Shown here: positions 1 through 7,256 of the stretch, one piece after another | Layout of the letters: each line of letters opens with the position of its first letter | How positions within the stretch are numbered: position 1 is the stretch's first letter | Made by a program: the position numbers and the translations under genes | Source of the DNA: Hippea maritima DSM 10411 | GTDB taxonomy: Bacteria > Campylobacterota_A > Desulfurellia > Desulfurellales > Hippeaceae | Length of the DNA: 64,000 nt | NCBI RefSeq assembly: GCF_000194135.1 | Contig: NC_015318.1 | Span: 62,001 to 126,000, forward strand | Direction: 5' to 3' | Notes under the pieces: model-generated | What the model was told of the DNA's origin: nothing | Seen by the model: the letters and a program-made list of their open reading frames with translations, nothing else | The model's database searches: none

Positions 1-69
1 TCTTCTAATGCCTCTTGCGGTTATATGGTAGAATGCATTCTCAAAAGAAATTCTCAAAGGTCGTGCTAT
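1..69 (-). pseudogene. RayT-type (Y1/IS200-like) transposase, N-terminal fragment
   Basis: Reading the minus strand from 69 gives an N-terminus close to the consensus start of REP-associated tyrosine transposases: (I)ARPLRISFENAFYHITARG, where family members read MARPLRIEFPGA.YH.T.RG. The window ends inside it, so the rest cannot be judged. The codon in the expected Met position is ATA, not ATG. About 40 bp upstream lies TCAAAT-N6-ATTTGA, an inverted repeat that may belong to the element's end. Identification rests on the short N-terminal match only. Confidence 0.55.
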
Positions 70-138
70 AACAGAGGGCAAAGTATCATAAGATTGAGTG
101 AATGTCAAATGTTGAGATTTGACCCCCTATATTCTTTA

Positions 139-990
139 TCATTCCTCATTCCCTCTACTCAAAAAATCATCCATTGAATTCTTAATTTTATCAATTGCTT
201 TTTTCGATACATGCGTATAAATCTCTGTTGTTTTTGAACTTTCATGCCCTAATAGTTCTTGAATATATCTTAAATCAGTGCCTTGTTCAAGGAGATGTGT
301 AGCAAAGCTATGTCTAAGCATATGTGGTGTTACTGTTTTCTTAATACCTGCTTTAATTGCTGCCTTTTTTAAGATATTTGCTATACTCGTAGGAGAATAC
401 ATTCCTCCTTTTTGTCCTTCAAAAAGATACTTCTGTGGACGATATTCTTTGTAATACTTCAGCAATAAATTCAAAAGATTATCTGAAAGCAAAGAAATTC
501 TATCTTTTTTACCTTTGGCACCATTGATGTGAATAATCATCCTTTCTGAGTCAATATCGGTAGGGGCAAGGTTTAAAGGCTCACTTCTCCTTAGCCCTGC
601 TGAATATATCAACATCAAAATACATTTATGTTTTAGATTGCTTGTTACATCAAAAATTATTTTAACCTCTTTTTTACTTAAAACCTTTGGTAATTTATGT
701 TCTTTTTTAGGGCGATGAAGTTCATAGTACTGTTTTTCTCCACCCATCACCTTTTCGTAATAAAATTTAATTGCATTAATTCTCTGATTCTGTTGACTGA
801 TAGAAATATTCTTTGATTTTATAAGATCTAAAATATACGAATTAATTTGAGCAGTGGTAATGTTCATTAATTTCTCATTTTGAAAATAGACACAAAAATC
901 TTTGAAATAACTGTAATAGATATCTTGAGTGTTCTGACTGTATCTTTTCTGAATTAGTAAATCTTTATATTGTCTCAAGACTTTTTCCAT
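139..990 (-). CDS. tyrosine recombinase (phage-integrase/XerCD type)
   Basis: This 283-aa DNA-breaking and rejoining enzyme has an N-terminal SAM-like core-binding domain (about 1-90) and a C-terminal catalytic domain (about 100-275). The catalytic set is visible: Arg134/135 in AGLRRSE, the beta-hairpin Lys159/161 in GAKGKKDR, H223 and R226 in HMLRHSF, H249 in LLGHE, and nucleophile Tyr258 in IYTHV. It lacks the extra helix-rich insertion between patches II and III that marks integron integrases (IntI), and it is shorter than IntI (about 320-340 aa). Its ATG lies 19 nt beyond the R' box of an attC-like site (1010-1136). The cassette ORF next door has the same spacing from its own R' box, so this gene may itself sit at a cassette boundary. 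Confidence 0.9.
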   Translation of the reverse strand: MEKVLRQYKDLLIQKRYSQNTQDIYYSYFKDFCVYFQNEKLMNITTAQINSYILDLIKSKNISISQQNQRINAIKFYYEKVMGGEKQYYELHRPKKEHKLPKVLSKKEVKIIFDVTSNLKHKCILMLIYSAGLRRSEPLNLAPTDIDSERMIIHINGAKGKKDRISLLSDNLLNLLLKYYKEYRPQKYLFEGQKGGMYSPTSIANILKKAAIKAGIKKTVTPHMLRHSFATHLLEQGTDLRYIQELLGHESSKTTEIYTHVSKKAIDKIKNSMDDFLSRGNEE

Positions 991-1009
991 ATCGTTTATT
1001 CTCTTCTAT

Positions 1010-1136
1010 GTATAACGTGAGCATCACCCGCCCGCCGACTCTGGCAATCCGAGAAACTTTGACCAGAACCACAGCAGGCAATTTTCGCGCCGCTTACCTA
1101 CCGCCGAAGGCGGGTCGGGTGAATGCATGGTTAGGC
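1010..1136 (-). other. attC-like recombination site (integron 59-base element)
   Basis: On the minus strand the site opens with GCCTAAC (R'', consensus RYYYAAC, 1136-1130) and closes with GTTATAC (R', 1016-1010). The arms between them pair as GCATTCACCCGACCCGCC (R'' side) with GGCGGGCGGGTGATGC (R' side), leaving two unpaired bases on the R'' arm. Such extrahelical bases are the hallmark of attC strand recognition. The length (127 bp) is within the attC range. The stop codon of the upstream ORF lies inside R''. If the cassette were excised, its own 5' TTAGGC would restore a perfect GCCTAAC/GTTAGGC pair. Confidence 0.8.
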
Positions 1137-2019
1137 TTCACTTTCTGAATGAGCAAGTTCGAATAGTTTTTGCAACAGTTCAGTATTAGATTCTAAATCA
1201 CCTGGCCTTAGTCTTAGTCGATACTTGCCCCATTTATTAAGATACTCAACATCGAGACCAGATTCTTCTAATTCGGTTGTCAACTCGGCATCTTCTGCTA
1301 AACGGACTTCAACATTTATCCATTTTTTCTTTGGCTTACAAGCCACAAAATTATTTGCAATGCCATCTTTTGCCATCCCGATATAAAACTTGTTGTACTT
1401 CAATTGGTAATCAGGAGCAAATGAATGAACGAGTTTTAAAATTGTATCCGCAAGTTCTAACGTCGCCTGTGAGCCACGTTTCAGCCAGTAATCCCGATCT
1501 GTAACCAAACTGCTTTCTTCGTCTTCATCAACCAATCCGAGAGCGAGTTCATCAATCACTTTAGTGAACGACAACCCAATCCCATCACCAACTTTTAGAG
1601 CTGTCATCTGGATGGCAATCAGAGGAATAAACCCATTAAAAAGTGATATAACATTAAGGAATCTACTGGTGATATTCTCAGCTACCAATACCGCACAATG
1701 ATCATATTGAGGATAGCGTTTCCTTTCCAAATCCAAATACTCAATTGTGCGAATAATATGGCTTTCGTCTGTTGCGCCTAACTGTATTTCTACTTCATAT
1801 CGTTTATTTGTGTCGGGGTCTTGCAAAAGCAAGTCTAATCTACCGGCTTTTGGCTGTTTTCTCTCTTTGTCTCGCAGAACAACGTCCCCTAAACCTAGCA
1901 TCGATGGATCATCAGCAATCACCCGTTGAACCCAAGCTTCATTTAGTTCTGGATGTTCCTTGATCGAGATGCTTTCTAGTTTTACATGTTTCATTGTTTC
2001 TCCAGTCTATGAAGCCTAA
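1016..2019 (-). mobile_element. integron-type gene cassette, 1,004 bp
   Basis: The segment lies between two G^TTRRRY-type cut points on the minus strand, G^TTAGGC (2020/2019) and G^TTATAC (1016/1015). It contains one ORF in cassette orientation and ends in an attC-like hairpin. The layout is canonical: a short 5' leader (19 nt from R' to ATG), one gene, and a stop overlapping R''. Base composition is visibly more G+C-rich than the flanks, consistent with foreign origin. No intact IntI is present in the window, so this is best described as a lone attC (CALIN-like) cassette, or one inserted by an integrase encoded elsewhere. Confidence 0.75.
1131..1994 (-). CDS. cassette-borne protein with PD-(D/E)XK nuclease-like motif
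   Basis: This is the only gene of the cassette (287 aa). Residues about 50-75 contain GRLDLLLQDP followed by RYEVEIQLG. The LD...EVEIQ spacing resembles the D...ExK/Q active site of PD-(D/E)XK nucleases such as NucS/DUF91 proteins. It is followed by a helix (HIIRTIEYLDLERKRYP) of the kind that packs behind that site. The C-terminal half (about 190-287) is unassigned. No signal peptide or membrane segment is seen. Codon and base composition differ from neighbouring genes. A nuclease or DNA-binding role is a motif-level inference; family membership is not established. The ATG at 1994 is 19 nt after R'. Confidence 0.7.
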   Translation of the reverse strand: MKHVKLESISIKEHPELNEAWVQRVIADDPSMLGLGDVVLRDKERKQPKAGRLDLLLQDPDTNKRYEVEIQLGATDESHIIRTIEYLDLERKRYPQYDHCAVLVAENITSRFLNVISLFNGFIPLIAIQMTALKVGDGIGLSFTKVIDELALGLVDEDEESSLVTDRDYWLKRGSQATLELADTILKLVHSFAPDYQLKYNKFYIGMAKDGIANNFVACKPKKKWINVEVRLAEDAELTTELEESGLDVEYLNKWGKYRLRLRPGDLESNTELLQKLFELAHSESEA

Positions 2020-2078
2020 CATAAGATTAGGTGTACTAATGAAAATAGCAAAGGTTGCTCTTCGGGACTACCTAATCT
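2014..2078 (-). other. possible degenerate attC upstream of the cassette
   Basis: The R' box GTTAGGC (2020-2014, minus strand) is preceded by a 9-bp inverted repeat: AGATTAGGT at 2024-2032 and ACCTAATCT at 2070-2078 on the plus strand. This is the position expected for the arms of the attC of a previous cassette. I cannot find a convincing R'' partner on the far side, so it could be a decayed attC or an unrelated hairpin. Confidence 0.3.
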
Positions 2079-2198
2079 ATACAGCTTGCTTTTTGTTAAT
2101 TGTTTAATTTTATTTATGTTATACATCCTTTTACATCCATTCATTTCCTTACATAGGTTGCTCATAAAGCAGCCTATACTAAAAATCAACAGGACTTC

Positions 2199-2330
2199 TT
2201 ACTCCTTAGCAGCCTTAATTAAGTAAATCATGGTAGTTTCCACGTTTTTATGCCCCAATAATTCTTTTATCATTTTATTATACTCTAAACCACCCGCTTG
2301 TTTTTGTTCATAAAATGTTCCAAATCTTAA
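2199..2330 (-). pseudogene. tyrosine recombinase, C-terminal remnant
   Basis: The minus strand reads LRFGTFYEQKQAGGLEYNK and then MIKELLGHKNVETTMIYLIK before a TAA at 2201-2199. This matches the end of tyrosine recombinases (LRHSFAT..., LLGHK.V.TTMIYTH) with the HxxR region eroded and THV lost after the Tyr. There is no start codon or N-terminal domain, and an in-frame TAG lies just upstream. It is distinct in sequence from the intact recombinase at 139-990. It could be what is left of the enzyme that served the cassette, but too little remains to tell IntI from XerC/D types. Confidence 0.65.
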
Positions 2331-2361
2331 CTACTCTGTTTTTCATTCTCTTTTCTCAACT

Positions 2362-2390
2362 TTTATACACTCAAAAGTTATGTCTGTCAA
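2362..2390 (-). promoter_or_regulatory. sigma70-type promoter reading toward the cassette
   Basis: On the minus strand TTGACA (2390-2385), a 17-nt spacer and TATAAA (2367-2362) make a near-consensus promoter. It now precedes only the recombinase remnant, then the gene cassette at 2019. It could be the old recombinase promoter or act like an integron Pc promoter for the cassette gene. Confidence 0.5.
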
Positions 2391-2614
2391 ATCTTTGAAA
2401 TTTATTGCCGTTCTATTTCCACATATTTATCAAAAAATTCGGACAGGTAGAGAAAAGAGGATCAAGTCTAGACATTTTATTCTCTTTATTACCCATTATC
2501 CATTAAAAAATGTCATCCGCCGTGCTAAAATACACCGCAAACGTCTACTAAAAGTGCACCACTTTTAGTAATTGTTTATACTCTCCTGGAATAATCTTTT
2601 TCAAGGAGAGTACT

Positions 2615-3685
2615 ATGATTAGCAAGGAGGAGTTTGTTGTGATTCACACACTGCATTCTCAAGGGTTGTCAATCAGACAGATATCAAAAATTCTTGGTCT
2701 AAACAGAAGAACGGTATCAAAAAGACTGAAAGAGGAGGATTTAAAACCGTATTCCAAAAGAAGCTACCCCTCAAAGCTTGATGGTTACAAAGATTATATA
2801 AGGACAAGGATTAATCAAGCCTATCCAGATAGGATTCCTTCTACTGTCGTTTTAAGAGAGATAGCTGATATGGGATACACAGGGAGTCTAAGAACACTTC
2901 AGAAATACACAAAAACCATCTACGATAGTATTGACCCAAAAAGAGGTAAAAACAGTGAGGAAATAATTAGGTTTGAAACCGAAAAAGGCTTTCAAGCTCA
3001 GGTTGATTGGACAACCATTAGGTCAGGTCAAAAGCCCATTTATGCATTTGTTATGGTTTTAGGTTATTCAAGAGCAGCTTTTGTTTATTTTACAGATAAC
3101 ATGCGACAGGACATATTTCAGTCCTGCCACATTAAAGCGTTCGACTACTTTGGTGGAATACCAAAGACCATACTGTATGATAACCTAAAATCCGTTGTAA
3201 TTCAAAGGGATAAATAGGGACAAAACAGACACGGAATAAACGATGAGTTTCTTGATTTCTCAAAGGGCTTGTTTGTACCGAAACTCTGTAAACCATATAA
3301 GGCAAAGACAAAGGGGAAGGTAGAAAGGTTTAATTCATATCTGAAGAACAATTTCTACAAGCCTTTGAGGGCAAAGCTAAAGAACTCTGGTTTGGAGATA
3401 ACCCCTGATCTTCTAAACTCATACATCTTCTCCTGGCTTGAGATGGCAAACAACAGAATACATGCAACAACAAAGAGAAGACCTTTTAATATGCTGAAAG
3501 AGGAGTATGGGTTTTTGACAAAGATACCGGATGGTCTGATTGCCAAAAGTGGGGATAGAAATGACCATAAAATCACTGAAGCCATTGAAAAGACAAACAG
3601 AACCTACTCTGATATCGATATCTCATACTACACAAATATAGATGAATACGAAAGGCTCTTGCTTGGGGAGAGCAGTAATGGTTAA
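2615..3685 (+). pseudogene. istA: IS21 transposase IstA, interrupted by an in-frame TAG
   Basis: The reading frame runs from ATG 2615 to TAA 3683-3685 (356 codons) except for one TAG at 3215-3217. The N-terminus has a helix-turn-helix (LSIRQISKILGLNRRTVSKRL). The DDE/rve core follows with QVDWTT (first Asp), LYDNLKSVV (second Asp) and KGKVERFNSYLK (Glu). The stop falls in VIQRDK*GQNRHG, where a Tyr or similar codon is expected. It splits the product just after the second catalytic Asp, so no full DDE triad can form without read-through. A TTG at 3269 could restart translation, but only of the C-terminal third. Confidence 0.85.
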
Positions 3686-4196
3686 GACAAGGATAGAGGA
3701 ATACTGCAAGAAATTAAAATTAAGCGGTATTCTAACTGCCTATAGCTCTTTATCTGATAGAGCTGCAAAAGAGAATCTCTCCTTCTCCGAATTCCTGTTC
3801 CTTCTGCTTGAATCTGAATATGAGACAAGAAACGAAAGGTCAAAACAGACAATCCTAAAGTTTGCAGGGTTTCCAAAGATAAAGACAATAGATACATTTG
3901 ACTTTTCTTTTTCATCTTTGGATAAAACACTGATAAATGAAATACTAACAATGCGGTTTGTTGATGAAACAAAAAACATACTCCTGATTGGACCGTCAGG
4001 CACTGGAAAGACACACCTTGCTATAGCCATAGGCTATGCTGCTGCACAGCATAGAATAAAGACAAAGTTCATAACAATGGCTGACCTTGCAATCACATTG
4101 GAGGCAGCAGAAACACAGAACAGATTGGATTCATACATAAAGAAGGTGATAAACTCCGCAAGATTACTTATTATCGATGAATTTGGGTATTTCAAA

Positions 4197-4205
4197 CTCA
4201 ATGAG
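4197..4205 (+). repeat. left 9-bp target site duplication of IS256 element
   Basis: CTCAATGAG, identical to 5584-5592. It encodes Leu-Asn-Glu of IstB at both junctions, which fixes the insertion point exactly. Confidence 0.88.
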
Positions 4206-5583
4206 AGACATCCCCTAATTTTTGTGTCTCTCTCATCATACCAAATCCCTCCTCACTCTTCAACTCCCTTCCCAAACTTAGCAACAAACATCTGATTCAG
4301 TTCATATCTTTTAGCCTTAATCAGAGGATTAACATTCCAGGTTTTGTGTAATTTATCTGTTGCAATGAAAAGGGCAACATTTAGGATATCCATGGACTGG
4401 AAGAACCCTCCTTTCTTTAGCCTTTGTTTTTCAAAGGATGAATGTACAGATTCAACAGTGTTTGTTGAATTGATGTACTTTCTTATTACCTCAGGGTACT
4501 TTAAGAAGGCAAGGAGTTCTTCTTTTCTTGAGTCTAAATATTTGGTGTAGGTCTTGTATTGGTCTTTGAATCTGTCAATTATCTCTGTTTTGAAAATCTC
4601 TATCCCTTTTTCAAAGGTATCACAGGAGTATTTAATCTCCTTGAGCTTTTTGTTCACATATGAGGCATCCTCCTTTTTCATATGCTTGTATACGTTTCTT
4701 GATGCATGAACTGTGCATTTCTGAATATCCGAGTAAGGAAAGAAGGCTCTTATTGCCTCTGAGATTCCGTTGAAATCATCACAGATGAACATTAAGACCC
4801 TTTTCATTCCCCTGTTGATTAAATCCTGGAATACTTCCATCCAGGTGGATCTGTTCTCACTACCAAAGAATGAGTAATATCCAAGGAGTGTTTTTTGAGC
4901 ATTTGTGTCTATCCCTACAACAGTGTAAACGACAGCTCTCTTTACCCTTTTATCCTTTTCATCCTTTACCATACAGTGATAGGCGTCTATGTATAGAAAA
5001 TAGTAGTTTTCCTGAAGTTCTTTGGATTTAAATTCAAGCATCTGTGTCTTTATGTATTCAAATATCTCATCGTATGCTTTTTCACTAAAATCCAGTCCTC
5101 TCAATTTCATCTTGTGCACGATTTCCTGTTTTGAGTCTCCATTGATTAGGAAGGAGAAGATTAAATCCTCAAAGCTTTCATCATACCTTTGATATTTGGG
5201 AGGGAGAAGATGAGAGCGGAAGTTTCCGCTCCTTGTTCTTGGGACATCCAAATTCAGTTTACCAAGGCCTGTGTTTAGGCTCCTTTTGTAGGTTCCATTG
5301 CCTTTGTCTTCTGGGTTCTCAAGTAAGTACTCGTATCTTTCCTTACCCATTATCTCAATAAGTAGTCCTTCCATTAGGGTGGCCAGTTTATTCTTTCCGT
5401 ATTCATCCAACTCCTTTACTACATCCATATCCATGTTTGAGATTATCTCCTTAAGCATCTTTCTGTTCATCTCTTAAAGCTCCTCCATACTTAGCCTAAT
5501 TTCAGAGTTCATTAGAACAGTTCATTAAACCCCACTCCATTTTAGTAGGTTTGTGGGGGAGACACAAAAATATTTTAAGTCCC
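4206..5583 (-). mobile_element. IS256-family (Mutator-type) insertion sequence, 1,378 bp
   Basis: The element is bounded by the 9-bp duplication CTCAATGAG. It has subterminal inverted repeats whose shared core ATTTTTGTGTCTC lies exactly 12 bp in from each end. The outermost bases match poorly between ends. One full-length transposase gene fills it on the minus strand, so this copy may still be mobile. It is the younger of the two elements here because it sits inside the IS21. Confidence 0.88.
4253..5470 (-). CDS. IS256-family transposase
   Basis: This 405-aa Mutator-type DDE transposase is full length for the family (about 390-410 aa). It has an N-terminal helical region, then GTYKRSLNTGLGKLNLDVPR and the RSHLLPPKYQR segment typical of the group. 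The RNase-H-like core includes YIDAYH (first Asp), ICDDFNGI (second Asp) and the late helical segment STNTVESVHSSFEKQRLKKGG with the Glu. No frameshift or internal stop is seen. It is transcribed against istA/istB. A DDE enzyme of this class excises through a circular intermediate and makes 8-9-bp target duplications, as observed here. Confidence 0.92.
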   Translation of the reverse strand: MNRKMLKEIISNMDMDVVKELDEYGKNKLATLMEGLLIEIMGKERYEYLLENPEDKGNGTYKRSLNTGLGKLNLDVPRTRSGNFRSHLLPPKYQRYDESFEDLIFSFLINGDSKQEIVHKMKLRGLDFSEKAYDEIFEYIKTQMLEFKSKELQENYYFLYIDAYHCMVKDEKDKRVKRAVVYTVVGIDTNAQKTLLGYYSFFGSENRSTWMEVFQDLINRGMKRVLMFICDDFNGISEAIRAFFPYSDIQKCTVHASRNVYKHMKKEDASYVNKKLKEIKYSCDTFEKGIEIFKTEIIDRFKDQYKTYTKYLDSRKEELLAFLKYPEVIRKYINSTNTVESVHSSFEKQRLKKGGFFQSMDILNVALFIATDKLHKTWNVNPLIKAKRYELNQMFVAKFGKGVEE

Positions 5584-5592
5584 CTCAATGAG
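5584..5592 (+). repeat. right 9-bp target site duplication of IS256 element
   Basis: CTCAATGAG, the second copy of 4197-4205. Reading continues from here into the C-terminal part of IstB. Confidence 0.88.
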
Positions 5593-5947
5593 AAGCAATC
5601 CAATCTGTTATTCCAGATAGTAAACAAGAAGTATGAAACGGGGTCTATTATAATAACCACTAACCTGTCATTTATTAGATGGAAGGAGGTTTTGAACAAT
5701 GATGAAGGTTTAACTACCGCTATACTGGATAGGTTAATACACCACAGCTACATCATCAACATTAAAGGTGAAAGCTATAGGCTGAGACAGAAGAAAAAAG
5801 CAGGGCTTTTGGATTTCAATCCCAATTCTCAGGGTTTTTAATAGGGAAGGAATGGTGCACTTTTGCAGGGCGTATTGGTGCAGTTTTGGATTGCGCTTGA
5901 CATGAATGGTTGAGTAAGTTTGTGAACCTGTATATATTTAGTAGAGG

Positions 5948-5974
5948 TGGTAAGTATGTGTGGACCACTTACCA
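5948..5974. repeat. inverted repeat TGGTAAGT-N11-ACTTACCA
   Basis: A perfect 8-bp inverted repeat with an 11-nt loop lies in the non-coding gap between the IS21 end and the hepT remnant (5903-6028). No T-run follows it, so it is not an obvious terminator. It could be a protein-binding site. Nothing else is recognised in this gap. Confidence 0.45.
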
Positions 5975-6028
5975 GTTTATGGGAGTTATGTGTTAGTTTA
6001 GGTATATATTGTCATAATAGCAGGGTGT

Positions 6029-6371
6029 TCACAAAATTTCTTCAATAAGCTCTTTAATATCCTGGTATAGGGGTTTTATGCTATCCTTGATGGTCTCCCA
6101 TACAATCATATAGTTAACGCCAAAGTACTCATGTATAAAGCTTGTCTCTCATTCCTGCCATGGATTTCCATGGTATCTCTGGATGCTCAGCTCTAAAATC
6201 AGAATCTATGTTTTTGGCAGCTTCTCCTATTATTTCTAAGCTCCTAACAAAAGCACGCATAAGAGTTTGGTCTTTAATAAATTCAGAATAAGAAAGATTT
6301 TCAGATTTGTTTACTAAAAACTCGCACTCTTCAAGTATATGAAAAAGATGCGGTTTTACGCTTTTGTTCAA
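6029..6371 (-). pseudogene. HepT-like HEPN toxin, frameshifted in its catalytic motif
   Basis: The intact part reads 80 aa from TTG 6371 and resembles HepT/DUF86 proteins (EIIGEAAKNI, PEIPWKSMAGMRDK). One extra base in the A3/T3 run at 6137-6139 then shifts the frame and gives an early TGA. Removing it restores RDKLIHEYFGVNYMIVWETI and a normal C-terminus ending at 6029. The lesion falls inside the R-x4-H-x-Y ribonuclease motif, so the toxin is inactivated. The start directly follows the stop of the mntA-like gene (TAATTG), the usual antitoxin-toxin arrangement. Confidence 0.78.
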
Positions 6372-6691
6372 TTACAACACCCTTGTATCTTCAATATACG
6401 GCAGTATATAAGGACTTATCCCTTTTTCTGTAAGCAGGTCAACTTTAATATCTAATATATTGGATAGGTATTCCTCAAGCTCAATGATGTCGAAATATGT
6501 CGGTGTTTCAAAAAAGTCAACGATCAAATCCAAATCACTATTCTCGTTTTGTCTTCCCTCTGCATAAGAGCCAAAAATCCTTATGCCTTTTACATTGAAC
6601 TCATTTTTGAGCTTGTCTGCATGCCTGAGTATAATCTGTTTTATGTCCTCTAAAGTATTCTTTTCTTTAGTTTTCGTGTTTAAATTTTAAC
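6372..6691 (-). pseudogene. MntA-like nucleotidyltransferase antitoxin, frameshifted near its start
   Basis: The minus strand encodes a minimal nucleotidyltransferase with the motif GSYAEGRQNENSDLDL (G-S-x10-D-x-D) and the third carboxylate in IKVDLLTEKG. It ends RVL at TAA 6374-6372. No ATG, GTG or TTG is in frame at the N-terminus. The ATG at 6691-6689 (MLKF) joins the frame only if one base is removed from the AAA at about codon 5. MntA-type enzymes inactivate HepT by AMPylating it; here both partners of the module look broken. Confidence 0.7.
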
Positions 6692-6812
6692 ATCATTTTG
6701 TGGTTGTTAAAACAAAAAATAATTGGATTGAAGGAGTGTAAGCTTTTCTAAAGCCACCTTTTACCTTCTTTCATAACGGCTTTTAACAGTTGCAAGCTAC
6801 AATTTCCTGAGG

Positions 6813-7256
6813 TTATCGTTTCAGCTTTTCCAGTTCTTTAACCACAAAATCTAAATACTTGTTGTCTTCTATAAATGAGTCAATTAGCTCGTGTTTTAAA
6901 TCGCTATCAATGTTTTCAATTAATTTGATTACGGAGTCCAAAATTTCATCCAAGTTATTGTTAATGATATTCCAAACTCTATCTGGATCGATGCCGAAAT
7001 ATGCATGCGTTATGTAGTTCCTGAAATCTACAACCTTTGTTTTGTCTTTTTCGAATAGATTGTCTCTTGGTAAATATTTGTTTGCCTTTCCAATAATCTC
7101 AAATTCTCGTATGACACTATCCCAATCTGTGTAGCTGTGAAATAGTTCTTGTGTGCTGTTAAACTTTGATGCTGTATGTTTTATCTTTAGGACCGCAATG
7201 TAAATGTCAAAAATAAAAAACTCTGTTGCTCTATCTGTGCTGCTGATGTCAAACAT
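6813..7256 (-). CDS. HepT-like HEPN ribonuclease toxin (DUF86)
   Basis: This is a 147-aa helical HEPN protein. The catalytic R-x4-H-x-Y motif is intact in VVDFRNYITHAYFGIDPDRVW. The EFEIIGKANKYLP segment is the family's N-terminal helix signature. In known modules the HepT RNase is neutralised by AMPylation of the motif Tyr by the adjacent MntA. Its ATG overlaps the end of the reconstructed upstream mntA (ATGTTTGA), indicating translational coupling. This is the only one of the four module genes here without a visible lesion. Confidence 0.85.
   Translation of the reverse strand: MFDISSTDRATEFFIFDIYIAVLKIKHTASKFNSTQELFHSYTDWDSVIREFEIIGKANKYLPRDNLFEKDKTKVVDFRNYITHAYFGIDPDRVWNIINNNLDEILDSVIKLIENIDSDLKHELIDSFIEDNKYLDFVVKELEKLKR

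Larger units (their letters stand above)
3678..5841 (+). pseudogene. istB: IS21 helper ATPase IstB, split by an IS256 insertion
   Basis: The 5' part (3678-4205) encodes the N-terminal region and the AAA+ ATPase with Walker A GPSGTGKTH and Walker B LLIIDEFGY. The 3' part (5593-5841) encodes the C-terminal region with sensor motif IITTNLSF. Removing 4206-5592 (the IS256 element plus one copy of the duplicated target) joins LNE to KQSNLL in frame and restores a 258-aa IstB. The gene was therefore intact until the insertion. IstB overlaps the end of istA (ATGGTTAA). Confidence 0.88.
2511..5902 (+). mobile_element. IS21-family element, interrupted by a nested IS256-family element
   Basis: The terminal inverted repeats are long and imperfect. 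The left end starts TGTCATCCGCCGTGC at 2511, and the right end, read inward from 5902, starts TGTCAAGCGCAATCC. Both continue to an AAAGTGCACCA motif about 40-50 bp in, and that motif recurs near both ends as is usual for IS21. Inside are istA and istB in the standard order with an ATGGTTAA overlap. Without the nested element (4206-5583 plus one 9-bp target copy) the IS21 is about 2.0 kb, the normal size. No direct target repeat is evident at the outer ends. It is probably inactive because istA has an internal stop and istB is split. Confidence 0.85.

Noticed and set aside
1277-1963. Plus-strand ORFs opposite the cassette gene
   Set aside because: Shadows of the minus-strand gene; the attC orientation and the 19-nt leader support the minus-strand frame.
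3269-3685. A 138-aa ORF starting with TTG
   Set aside because: It is the 3' part of istA in the same frame after the internal TAG, not an independent gene.
5551-5841. A 96-aa plus-strand ORF that could be called a separate gene
   Set aside because: From 5593 on it is the in-frame C-terminal part of IstB; the first residues come from the IS256 end.
2511-5902. Target site duplication of the outer IS21
   Set aside because: Bases flanking 2511 and 5902 do not repeat; either the ends were rearranged or the boundary is off by a few bases.
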